A DNA stretch of 64,000 nucleotides from Zhongshania aliphaticivorans. Its GTDB lineage: Bacteria > Pseudomonadota > Gammaproteobacteria > Pseudomonadales > Spongiibacteraceae. The stretch covers positions 245,339 to 309,338 of the forward strand of contig NZ_CACSIJ010000015.1 in the NCBI RefSeq assembly GCF_902705855.1, read 5' to 3'. Below the pieces are notes generated by a model. It made no database searches and had not been told where the DNA came from. It worked only from the letters and a program-made list of their open reading frames with translations. Position numbers and translations under genes: made by a program. Shown in pieces: positions 8,712-16,805 of the stretch. Every line of letters starts with the position of its first letter. Position 1 is the stretch's first letter.

Positions 8712-11015
8712 ATGAAGAGCGATAAAAAGAAATTCATAACCCTATCTATGAAACTCAGTCTGTACTGCATCCAATTTGGTTTGGTACTAATAATGGCTGC
8801 GCCACTACAATTGTTAGCACAAGATACCGCTGAGCGTGAACCAACAAACAATTCGACGCGAAAGCAGCGCACCACGATTTTAGAGGAAGTTATCGTCTCG
8901 GCAACAAAGCGCGATGCCGGCCTGCGCGACATACCGCTGAGTATTGACGCGTTTACTGGGGAGTCTTTACGCGATATTGGTGCCGCCAATATCGAATCCA
9001 TTGCGCGGTTTTCACCGGGTGTCTCAGTAAGTCCGGGGCTTGACCCAGAGGCGGCGCAGGTCATCATTCGCGGCGTTTCAACAGACACTTTTTTCACCTT
9101 TTTTACGCGAACTTTCGGTATGTTTTACGAAGACGTGTCAATGGTGAATCCTTCAATTCTTGGCCCACAACCAAACATAGATCCCTACGATTTAAAAACA
9201 GTAGAGATTCTTAAGGGGCCGCAGGGAACACTATTTGGCGGGTCGGCGTTGGCAGGGGCAATTCGCTACGTGCCAAACAAACCCGACTTTGAAGAGGCCT
9301 ATGGCCAGTTCGCCGCTGCAACTACCGAGCACGCGCGTAGCGATGGTATGTCACATCGCTACGATGTCATGGCCAACCTGCCGCTTGGCGATAAATTTGC
9401 CGCGCGCGTTGTCGCAAGTAAAACTGCCCGCCCAGGCTACATAACGGATCTCCGCTCTGGTCGCGAAGATATTAATTCTTCGCAATCGGAACAGTTTCGC
9501 GGATTGTTAAGCTGGCGTGCATCGGAGTCGTTTACCCTAAATTACAGCGGTATTCGCCGCGAGACCCACCAAGACGATGGCGCCTTTGCCAACACCCTTG
9601 GCGAACCAACACATTCTGAACGCTTCTTTGCTGATGTGACTGACTCTCGCACCGATATTCATACCCTTACCGCCGACTGGGATTTTAATAGTTTTGACGT
9701 GGTTGGCATTGTCGCGAATATGACCAAAGACTACCCCCAACGGCTGGATTACTCGCAGTTTTTTGGAACCTCTCCGCTTGGAGTAGGCATCTATGGCGAC
9801 ACCTTTATTAACTCGGAACAGCCCAGTGCAGAGCTGCGTATTGTATCGAATGAACCAACCGAATCGAATTGGTGGATATTAAGCGATTGGAGCTACGTCG
9901 CCGGTGTATTTTACATATATAGCGATCAGTTCTTAGCGTTAAACATTGGCACGGAATTAACCGGTGACCTCTTACGCCTGCGGGGCAATGTTGAAGCCGA
10001 AGAATTTGCTACTTTTGTAGATGTTACTCGCGCGCTGGGCGAACATTGGGAGCTAGGCCTAGGGGGCCGCTATTTCCGACAGAGCACCAACGCCGACATA
10101 GAAACCACCCTTTTGCCGGTCGCTGAACTACCCCTTATCGGAGAACTTGGTGGCGTCTTGGCACCGGTCCTTGGCGATCTCAGCGGACTGACCGCCGGCT
10201 CACTTGGTAGAGACGTTGGCCAAGTGGCAGAAACGGTATTCAACCCTAAACTCACGATCAAGTGGGCTCCCTCAGATTCTATATCGGTCTTTGCTTCGGC
10301 GGTAAAAGGTTTCCGCTACGCTGGCGCCAATCAAAACCCCACCCGCGACCCGAATGTCCCTTTATTTTTCAAGTCCGACAATATTTGGAACTACGAGCTG
10401 GGGCTGCGTACCGAATGGCTTGAGGGCGCCATTCAATTTGATATCACAGCTTTCTATCTGGAATGGACAGATATGCAAGTACAGCAACGTGAATACACAG
10501 GTGCATTTGCCTACACTACCAATGTGGGGGGAGCTGAAAACACTGGAGTGGAGTTTGGTTTAAATACGCTGCTTCCCGGTGGATTTGCCATCAAACTTAA
10601 TGGCTCTTACGTCGATGCACACACCACAACGTTCTTCGACGATTTCCAAGGGCCGGCAGAAGCGGGAACCGAGCTACCAGGTTCACCACCCGTGTCGGGC
10701 TCTCTAATCGTGGCTTGGCTGGGTAATCTTGGCCCTGCAGAAATAGTGTCAACGGTCAACTACACCTATCAAAATCGCAACTACAACAATTTAGCGCGGA
10801 CCCGCGAACACCCTCCAATTAAGTTATTAGGTGCGAGTATTAATTTCCGCTTTCCAGAGCTGTGGGGCGAGCCATCAATCAATTTAGTGGGAAATAATTT
10901 GACCAATGAATTCGAACCAGGCGTGATATTTGATACACCTAATACTGGGGGGCTTCTAACCATTTATAACCCGCCGCGCTCAGTATCACTGGGCATTGAA
11001 GTCAACCTCCGCTGA
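8712..11015 (+). CDS. TonB-dependent receptor
   Basis: A 767-residue outer-membrane active transporter. The signal peptide covers about 1-36 (ending QLLAQ). A TonB box-like EEVIVSATKR is at 58-67, a plug domain follows to about 200 (VEILKGPQGTLFGGSALAGAIRYV), then a 22-strand barrel region. The last residues are SLGIEVNLR; a terminal aromatic residue is more usual for barrel proteins, so the Arg end is a small oddity. It resembles the large class annotated as iron-complex receptors that in marine proteobacteria often import organic substrates. It is followed after 17 bp by the START gene and then the hydrolase. The divergent AraC-type gene suggests induction by a substrate rather than by iron limitation. 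Confidence 0.9.
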   Translation: MKSDKKKFITLSMKLSLYCIQFGLVLIMAAPLQLLAQDTAEREPTNNSTRKQRTTILEEVIVSATKRDAGLRDIPLSIDAFTGESLRDIGAANIESIARFSPGVSVSPGLDPEAAQVIIRGVSTDTFFTFFTRTFGMFYEDVSMVNPSILGPQPNIDPYDLKTVEILKGPQGTLFGGSALAGAIRYVPNKPDFEEAYGQFAAATTEHARSDGMSHRYDVMANLPLGDKFAARVVASKTARPGYITDLRSGREDINSSQSEQFRGLLSWRASESFTLNYSGIRRETHQDDGAFANTLGEPTHSERFFADVTDSRTDIHTLTADWDFNSFDVVGIVANMTKDYPQRLDYSQFFGTSPLGVGIYGDTFINSEQPSAELRIVSNEPTESNWWILSDWSYVAGVFYIYSDQFLALNIGTELTGDLLRLRGNVEAEEFATFVDVTRALGEHWELGLGGRYFRQSTNADIETTLLPVAELPLIGELGGVLAPVLGDLSGLTAGSLGRDVGQVAETVFNPKLTIKWAPSDSISVFASAVKGFRYAGANQNPTRDPNVPLFFKSDNIWNYELGLRTEWLEGAIQFDITAFYLEWTDMQVQQREYTGAFAYTTNVGGAENTGVEFGLNTLLPGGFAIKLNGSYVDAHTTTFFDDFQGPAEAGTELPGSPPVSGSLIVAWLGNLGPAEIVSTVNYTYQNRNYNNLARTREHPPIKLLGASINFRFPELWGEPSINLVGNNLTNEFEPGVIFDTPNTGGLLTIYNPPRSVSLGIEVNLR

Positions 11016-11032
11016 ATGGACTGAATACCGTA

Positions 11033-11677
11033 ATGATTAATTTACGCCCCCTTTGGTCATGGACGATTTTACTTTTAGCCATCACCAGCCAAGCCTTCCC
11101 TGTGAAGGCCCAAGGCTCAGACGATGACTGGACGCTCCGTCGCGAATCTGCCGAATTCAAAATTTTAACGCGAGATATAACTGGCTCTAATCTAAAAGCA
11201 GTACGGATTGAAACGACACTGCCCGCTCAACTCGACAAGGTAGCGACATTGCTAATTGCGCCCTTGCGTCGCCTCGATTGGGATGAGATGTGTAAGAGCG
11301 TCAAGATTCTATCGACATCGACGCAATCCACACGAGCCTACTATCATTACGATATGCCCTGGCCAGTGCGCGATCGGGATATTGTTCTGGAAACCGAGGC
11401 GTACCGCGACGGTGGCACGCTAGTAATTAGCAGCAAAGCGGTCCTCGATAAATATACACCCGAACCCGAACGCATAAGAGTAACCGAGGCGTGGTATCGC
11501 TGGCAGCTCAGCCCCGTCGCCGATGACAAAACGACGGTGGTCGCAGAAATGTTCATGGATCCTGCAGGGCCAATTCCGGCTTGGTTGCTAAATCGCTTGG
11601 CGCTTACTCAGCCTGCCAAAACACTCGAACGTCTAAATCGCGTTCTTGAATTAGAGGACTCCTTGTCCAATGAATAA
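11033..11677 (+). CDS. Secreted START-domain lipid-binding-like protein
   Basis: A 214-residue protein with a signal peptide at about 1-26 (ending PVKAQ). The rest is a START/SRPBCC fold: DWTLRRESAEFKILTR, then RRLDWDEMCKSVKIL, YHYDMPWPVRDRDIVLET and a C-terminal amphipathic helix (PIPAWLLNRLALTQPAKTLERL). The motif PWPVRDRD is typical of START domains. START domains bind hydrophobic ligands such as sterols or phospholipids in a deep cavity. Export plus position between a TonB receptor and a hydrolase suggests a periplasmic carrier for a hydrophobic substrate; that is inference. Its last 8 bases overlap the hydrolase start, indicating translational coupling. Confidence 0.8.
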   Translation: MINLRPLWSWTILLLAITSQAFPVKAQGSDDDWTLRRESAEFKILTRDITGSNLKAVRIETTLPAQLDKVATLLIAPLRRLDWDEMCKSVKILSTSTQSTRAYYHYDMPWPVRDRDIVLETEAYRDGGTLVISSKAVLDKYTPEPERIRVTEAWYRWQLSPVADDKTTVVAEMFMDPAGPIPAWLLNRLALTQPAKTLERLNRVLELEDSLSNE

Positions 11678-12500
11678 ATTAACCATTAACGCACCTTCCA
11701 CCGAAAAAACGGAAACGGTACTACTGCTTCACGGTGCGACATCAGTTCATGATATATGGACACCGCTGCTACCATTGCTCCCAACCAACTATAGGATTAT
11801 TCCGCTAGCGTTACCTGGGCACCTTGATGGCGAACCTGTGGATCTAGAGCTACCGGTTAGCATGGATTCACTCAGTAAAAAAATAGTCCAGGAAATGCAA
11901 AGTCAGGGCATTGAATCAGCCCATGTCGTAGGCAACTCATTAGGAGGCTGGTTAGCGCTGGAGCTAGCGCGATGCGGCTTTGCAGAATCAGTAACTGCTT
12001 TTTCACCAGCAGGTAGCTGGCCCAATCAGAAAGCTTTTTTACGTATTGCTAGAGCGATGGTACTTGCTTGCCGAGTCTTTCCCTTTTTGCGCCCCTTATT
12101 CGCGCCGCTGATGACATTCTCTGCGGCACGGCGATGGTTATTTGCCAGCCAAATGAGACACGGCGAACGAATATCACCAACCGCCGCACAGAGATTATTA
12201 CTAGGAATCTGCCGGTGCCCCGTCATTCCGCCGCTAATAACGGCGTTCCGTGAAGACGGCCCTATTAGGCCACTTCCAGGCCTAGGAATCCCAGTTAATA
12301 TCGTATGGTCTGCAAACGACGACGTATTACCACCCGCACAGTTCCTAACCCCCATGTGTGAAGCTGTGCCGTCGGCGAATTTTATGTTACTAGAAAATGC
12401 CGGCCACGTGCCCATGTACGACCAGCCTGCTGCGATGGTGAAGCACATTCAGCAAAGTATTGAGCAAGCAACCACTCAGCTGATAACGCCCGCAACGTAA
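11670..12500 (+). CDS. Alpha/beta-fold hydrolase
   Basis: A 276-residue alpha/beta hydrolase. Residues 18-23 give the oxyanion-loop HG motif (LLLHGA). The nucleophile elbow is GNSLGG with Ser90; the acid is Asp217 or Asp218 in NDDVLPP; the base is His246 in NAGHVPMYD. A lid region of about 110-205 lies between strands. There is no signal peptide, so it is probably cytoplasmic. It overlaps the START gene by 8 bases, with GAGGA upstream. A role as esterase or as C-C bond hydrolase for the imported compound fits the context; the exact substrate is unknown. Confidence 0.85.
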   Translation: MNKLTINAPSTEKTETVLLLHGATSVHDIWTPLLPLLPTNYRIIPLALPGHLDGEPVDLELPVSMDSLSKKIVQEMQSQGIESAHVVGNSLGGWLALELARCGFAESVTAFSPAGSWPNQKAFLRIARAMVLACRVFPFLRPLFAPLMTFSAARRWLFASQMRHGERISPTAAQRLLLGICRCPVIPPLITAFREDGPIRPLPGLGIPVNIVWSANDDVLPPAQFLTPMCEAVPSANFMLLENAGHVPMYDQPAAMVKHIQQSIEQATTQLITPAT

Positions 12501-12922
12501 TAGCGAATACACTTCACCGTCGCGACTTGCGCTAAAACAAATCAAAGTAGCTTGCCGGTTTTATACCCGCGCCCCCTTTTACGGCCTTTCGGATTAGACC
12601 CTCTGCTTATATCTAACCTAAACACGTAGCCTGCGTGTAACACTACACAACTTATCATTATGCCGACACCACAAGCCATGTCATCAAATGCACCGAGCTC
12701 ACCGACAAAGATGCTAGAATCTAGTTAAAAAATTCGCACGCATACTGTACACTAGCAATCATATATTTAGCGCTATTGAATTAGGCTCAATAGCAATTTG
12801 CCAAAGTCTTATGATATGCTCTATTAATTCGATATAGACAGCATTAGTATAATCACAGCAAACATCAATAGTGGTTAGCTATAGGTTAGCTATAAGTTTC
12901 ATTCAGTATGAAAGGACAAGGC
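12501..12922. other. Intergenic region before the hydratase gene
   Basis: A 422-bp AT-rich stretch without a supportable gene. It holds a TATAAT (12848-12853) with no good -35 and a tandem 11-bp repeat (12873-12894). No clear terminator for the hydrolase operon was found. Confidence 0.5.
12873..12894. repeat. Tandem 11-bp direct repeat with TAGCTA cores
   Basis: GGTTAGCTATA is present twice back to back (12873-12883 and 12884-12894). Each unit contains the palindrome TAGCTA, so the two palindromes are one helical turn apart. They lie 20-40 bp after a TATAAT (12848-12853) and just before the hydratase ribosome site. This is a possible repressor site. Confidence 0.45.
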
Positions 12923-13711
12923 ATGAGCGACAACATCATTCAGTATCATGTGAGCGAGGGCGGCATTGCCACCATCACTCTCAATCGCCCCGACATCCAT
13001 AATGCCTTTGACGATAAAGTGGTTGCTGCGCTGACCGCCGCCTTTAAACAAGCCGGAGAAGATCCTGCCGTGCGAGTTGTGATATTAGCCTCTACCGGTA
13101 AAAGCTTTTGCGCTGGCGGCGACCTGAACTGGATGCGCCGCATGGCGACCTACACTTTTGAAGAAAATTTGCGCGACTCAAATTTACTGGCTGAGATGCT
13201 ACGCACTTTAAATTACTTACCCAAACCCACCATTGCGCGAGTGCAAGGCGCAGCATACGGCGGCGGTGTTGGTTTGGTCGCCTGCTGCGATATGGCAGTA
13301 GCCTCACCAGAAGCCGCGTTTTGCTTAAGCGAAGTTAAAGTCGGTATGATTCCCGCGACGATTGCGCCCTATGTTGTGCGGGCCATCGGTCCACGGGCCT
13401 CACGCCGCTACTTCACCACCGCCGAACTCATCAGCGCCGACAAGGCCTTTACCTTGGGCCTAGTGTCAGAAGTGGTTGCCAGTGAAGAGCTAGATAACTG
13501 CATTGCAGGCATTACCAAGAGCCTACTCCGCAACGGCCCACGCGGCGTTGGCGAAGCTAAACGCTTAGTGCTGGATGTGGCCGACGGCGAAATTAATGCC
13601 GACATGATTGCCGACACCAGCCAGCGTATTGCCGAGACCCGCGGCTCAGACGAAGGCCGTGAAGGACTGACCGCCTTTTTAGAAAAACGCAAACCGGCTT
13701 GGATTCAGTAA
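12923..13711 (+). CDS. Enoyl-CoA hydratase/isomerase (methylglutaconyl-CoA hydratase-like)
   Basis: A crotonase-fold protein, 262 residues from ATG 12923. That start has AAAGGA six bases upstream; the ATG at 12908 lies before this ribosome site and is less likely. The oxyanion motif SFCAGGDLNWM is at 61-71 and AAYGGGVGL at 110-118. The acid-base residue is Glu137 in LSEVKVGMIPATIAPYVV. This last pattern resembles LiuC/AtuE hydratases of leucine and acyclic terpene degradation. It is followed 53 bp later by the AtuA-type pair, so it likely works with them on a branched acyl-CoA. The exact substrate is inferred. Confidence 0.85.
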   Translation: MSDNIIQYHVSEGGIATITLNRPDIHNAFDDKVVAALTAAFKQAGEDPAVRVVILASTGKSFCAGGDLNWMRRMATYTFEENLRDSNLLAEMLRTLNYLPKPTIARVQGAAYGGGVGLVACCDMAVASPEAAFCLSEVKVGMIPATIAPYVVRAIGPRASRRYFTTAELISADKAFTLGLVSEVVASEELDNCIAGITKSLLRNGPRGVGEAKRLVLDVADGEINADMIADTSQRIAETRGSDEGREGLTAFLEKRKPAWIQ

Positions 13712-13764
13712 TCGTTTTATAGCCGACCCCCTTAACCCGATTAACACGCAAACAGGAACGTATT

Positions 13765-15135
13765 ATGAGCCAAGATAAAACCGTGCTTATCGCCAATGGC
13801 CAAGGCTTTTGGGGCGACAGCCTCTTAGGTCCGCTGCGCCTGGTAGAAGAAGGCCCGCTGGATTACCTGACCTTGGATTATTTAGCCGAAGTCACCATGA
13901 GTATTATGCAGAAGCAAAAGCTGCGTAATCCTTCAGCTGGCTACGCCACTGATTTCGTGGAAATGCTGCGCCAAATTTTGCCTACCTGCCAAAAGAAAGG
14001 CATCAAGGTTATTGCTAACGCGGGCGGTGTTAACCCAAAAGGTTGCCTAGAAGCCATTCAAAGCGTCGTTAAAGAACTCGGCATGACCGGTATTAAAATC
14101 GGTATTGTTGAAGGCGACGACATTCTCGACCAACTGCCTGAGCTAATGGCCTCTGGCGAAAAATTCAAAAACCTCGACAATGGCGACGCGGTTGAATCGA
14201 TTCTCGACAAAATGTCTAGCGCCAACGTCTACATTGGCGCCAAGCCGATTGTTGACGCCCTAGCACAAGGTGCTGACATTGTTGTTACTGGCCGCTCGAC
14301 CGATCCATCACTAGTCGTTGCACCACTGATTTATGAATTTGGCTGGTCAATGGAAGACTTTGACAAGCTAGCTGCTGGCACCGTAATGGGTCACATCCTC
14401 GAATGTGGCGCGCAGTGCACTGGCGGTAACTATAACGACTGGCGCAACGTGCCCGACTTCGCTCGCATTGGCTACCCCGTAGTAGAAGCCAAAGCGGACG
14501 GCACCTTTATTGTGACTAAACACGAAGGCACTGGCGGCCTGGTCAACATCGACACCATCACGTCACAGCTGATGTACGAACTAGGCGACCCAGTTAACTA
14601 TTTAGGACCTGACTGCACCTCTGACTTCACCACAATTAAGTTAGAGCAAGTCGGCGAAAATCGCGTTCGCGTCAGCGGCGTAAAAGGTTCTGCACCAACC
14701 CCAACGTACAAAGTGTCTATGTCGTACGAAGATGGCTACAAGATTGTTGGCCAGCTGACCTACACCGGTCCAGACGCTATTGAGAAAGCCAATCTTGGCG
14801 CCGCCATCTTGTTTGAGCGTGTTGGCATGTACGGCAAGCCCATTCCAGAAGCAGATCGCTTTGTTGAGCTGTTCGGCACCAATGTTTGCTACAAAGGCAT
14901 TGTGAAACAAGAGCAAGAGCCCAGCGAAGTAATGCTGCGCGTTGGCGCCAAAAGCCACGACAAGAACCTGCTCAACATCTTGGCTCGCGAGCTAGCACCA
15001 CTTATTACTAGCGGCCCTGTTGGCGTTACCGGCTTTGCGGCTGGTCGCCCACGCCCCACCGAGATAGTAGGTTACTGGCCTGCCCTGATCGACAAAACTA
15101 AAGTCACCACCAGCGTGATCGTGGAGGAAGTATAA
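13765..15135 (+). CDS. AtuA-type acyclic terpene utilisation family protein, main domain (DUF1446)
   Basis: A 456-residue cytoplasmic protein with the DUF1446/AtuA pattern: GQGFWGDSLLGPLRLVEEG at the N-terminus, IKVIANAGGVNPKG near 80, ADIVVTGRSTDPSLV near 175 and AQCTGGNYNDW near 215. AtuA is needed for citronellol/geraniol use in Pseudomonas, but its reaction is not settled. In many AtuA proteins a ferredoxin-like domain of about 100 residues is fused at the C-terminus; here that domain is the next gene. AGGA precedes the ATG. Neighbouring atuB, atuC, atuF (carboxylase) genes are absent from this window, so the substrate may differ from terpenols. Confidence 0.85.
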   Translation: MSQDKTVLIANGQGFWGDSLLGPLRLVEEGPLDYLTLDYLAEVTMSIMQKQKLRNPSAGYATDFVEMLRQILPTCQKKGIKVIANAGGVNPKGCLEAIQSVVKELGMTGIKIGIVEGDDILDQLPELMASGEKFKNLDNGDAVESILDKMSSANVYIGAKPIVDALAQGADIVVTGRSTDPSLVVAPLIYEFGWSMEDFDKLAAGTVMGHILECGAQCTGGNYNDWRNVPDFARIGYPVVEAKADGTFIVTKHEGTGGLVNIDTITSQLMYELGDPVNYLGPDCTSDFTTIKLEQVGENRVRVSGVKGSAPTPTYKVSMSYEDGYKIVGQLTYTGPDAIEKANLGAAILFERVGMYGKPIPEADRFVELFGTNVCYKGIVKQEQEPSEVMLRVGAKSHDKNLLNILARELAPLITSGPVGVTGFAAGRPRPTEIVGYWPALIDKTKVTTSVIVEEV

Positions 15136-15136
15136 A

Positions 15137-15469
15137 ATGGCCCGTGTACAATTATTTGACGTAGCAATTGCTCGCTCAGGCGACAAAGGTGATGGCTCTA
15201 ATGTTGGCATTAAGGCCCGCACACCAGAGCTGTATGAGTTTCTTCGTGAGAACCTGACCATTGCCGTGGTTAAAGATCACTTCAAAGAAATCTGCTTTGG
15301 CGATGTAAAGCGTTATGAATTGCCTAACCTACAAGTGTTAAACTTCATCCTTGAAGATTCGCTAGGCGGCGGTGGTACGGAAACGCTGATCATGGACGCG
15401 CAGGGCAAAGTACACAGCTTAGCGCTGCTGCACATGGAAATGGATATTCCGGATGCATTGCTGGCTTAA
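15137..15469 (+). CDS. AtuA C-terminal domain as a separate protein
   Basis: A 110-residue protein matching the C-terminal ferredoxin-like domain of AtuA, including LFDVAIARSGDKGDGSNVGI near the N-terminus and LGGGGTETLIMDAQGK. It starts one base after the TAA of the AtuA gene, in another reading frame, with its own ATG and the upstream GTGGAGGAAG as ribosome site. The coupling implies equal synthesis and a two-subunit protein. A sequencing frameshift is unlikely because both the stop and the new start are clean. It is followed by a strong hairpin at 15497-15520. Confidence 0.82.
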   Translation: MARVQLFDVAIARSGDKGDGSNVGIKARTPELYEFLRENLTIAVVKDHFKEICFGDVKRYELPNLQVLNFILEDSLGGGGTETLIMDAQGKVHSLALLHMEMDIPDALLA

Positions 15470-15496
15470 ACGCTAGCGCATCATAAGTTATCCTCA

Positions 15497-15520
15497 TTCA
15501 GGCCGGTTCTCCGGCCTGAA
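15497..15520 (+). terminator. Perfect 10-bp hairpin after the AtuA genes
   Basis: TTCAGGCCGG (15497-15506) pairs with CCGGCCTGAA (15511-15520) across a TTCT loop. No U-tract follows. Its position 27 bp after the stop codon suggests transcription termination or 3'-end protection. Confidence 0.6.
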
Positions 15521-15597
15521 TGCTATATCACTATCCAAATAGTCATAGCAAAACAACACTTACGCAATTACCCCCAAAACCAAAGAAGCGATCAGTC

Positions 15598-16560
15598 ATG
15601 AGCGGAATACTCAGCGCCTTACACCTGCAAGCCAAACAAGCGCCTAAGCGCGTTATTCTGCCCGAGCACTACGATCCTCGTGTCATTGATGCCGCGACCT
15701 CGCTTGAGGCCCAAAGCCTCGTTACGCCGATTTTAATCAATGTAGCTGAAGGTACAGAACCACCCGCTGGCATTGAGATTTTTGAGCAACACCCCGACAA
15801 AGAGATATGGCGCGGCAAAGCGATCGACGCCTTTACCGAAGCTCGCGCAGCCAAGGGTATGACCGCCGAGAAGGCGAGAGACGCGCTACAGAACCCAGTA
15901 TTACTTGCCGCCGTACTGATCAAAATTGGTTACGCGGATGCGGGTGTCGCTGGCTCAACCGCCACCACCGCCGACGTCTTACGCGCAGGTATCCAAGGCC
16001 TAGGCTTAGATGTAAACGCCAAACTGGTGTCCAGTTTTTTCCTGATGGAATTAAGTGACGGCAGAGTAATGAGCTACGCCGACTGCGCGGTTATACCTGA
16101 CCCCAGCAGTGAAGAGCTAGCCGACATCGCCATCAGTAGCGCGGCTAGCTATCTTCGCCTAACAAACGATCAGCCCAAGGTTGCCATGCTGTCATTCTCA
16201 ACCAAAGGCTCCGCCAGCCACCCCCGCGTCGACAAAGTCACTGCGGCATTAGCCCTCGCCAAGCAGCGCGCACCAGAGCTCGACATCGACGGCGAGCTGC
16301 AATTTGACGCCGCGTTTGTGCCGGCAATTGGTCAACGCAAGGCGCCAGATTCTACTGTGGCAGGCCAGGCAAATGTCTTTGTGTTCCCGAGCTTAGAAGC
16401 GGGTAATATCGCCTACAAAATTACTGAGCGCATTGGCGGCGCAAAAGCCATTGGTCCCATTCTTCAGGGGCCAGCAAAACCATGGATGGATTTATCTCGG
16501 GGCTGTACGGCAGCCGACATTGTGGATGTGGCCGTGATTGCTGCGGTGCTGGCGCAGTAA
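15598..16560 (+). CDS. Phosphate acetyl/butyryltransferase family protein
   Basis: A single-domain Pta/Ptb enzyme, 320 residues from ATG 15598. An upstream ATG at 15520 sits at the end of the hairpin and is less likely. Recognisable patterns are [17 protein letters not shown] near the N-terminus, [21 protein letters not shown] near 110, [18 protein letters not shown] near 160, [17 protein letters not shown] near 205 and [17 protein letters not shown] near 260. These are hallmarks of phosphate acetyltransferases, which swap CoA and phosphate on an acyl group. No acetate kinase gene is beside it. With acs in the same window, acetyl-phosphate metabolism or acyl-CoA recycling for the neighbouring pathway are possible roles. 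Butyryl specificity cannot be excluded. Confidence 0.82.
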   Translation: MSGILSALHLQAKQAPKRVILPEHYDPRVIDAATSLEAQSLVTPILINVAEGTEPPAGIEIFEQHPDKEIWRGKAIDAFTEARAAKGMTAEKARDALQNPVLLAAVLIKIGYADAGVAGSTATTADVLRAGIQGLGLDVNAKLVSSFFLMELSDGRVMSYADCAVIPDPSSEELADIAISSAASYLRLTNDQPKVAMLSFSTKGSASHPRVDKVTAALALAKQRAPELDIDGELQFDAAFVPAIGQRKAPDSTVAGQANVFVFPSLEAGNIAYKITERIGGAKAIGPILQGPAKPWMDLSRGCTAADIVDVAVIAAVLAQ

Positions 16561-16598
16561 CTAAACTATCGTAAGCAACTTCCCCCACTCCCGACTAT

Positions 16599-16630
16599 GT
16601 ATTGGTTTGTGTTAACTCACAAACCAATAC
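16599..16630. terminator. Perfect 13-bp hairpin after the phosphate acyltransferase gene
   Basis: GTATTGGTTTGTG (16599-16611) pairs perfectly with CACAAACCAATAC (16618-16630) across a 6-nt loop. It is followed by a C-run, not a T-run. It lies 39 bp after the stop codon, so it may be a U-less terminator or a DNA binding site for the downstream acetyltransferase gene. Confidence 0.5.
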
Positions 16631-16805
16631 CCCCCACCAAAACCGCTAACACCAAGATAGACAATTCCCACCCGTATCGGAATGATCTGTTTCGCCCGAT
16701 CTAAACCCAACGGTACAATAGAGAAAATATCGAATGTAAAAGAATAATGAAAGGCGCATTGCCCCACCCAAGGCAACACCGCGATTCAATAAAAGGAATA
16801 CTATT

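Noticed and set aside
15133-15139. Frameshift splitting a single AtuA gene
   Set aside because: Each part has a clean stop or start, the second has its own ribosome site, and separate AtuA C-terminal proteins are a known form.
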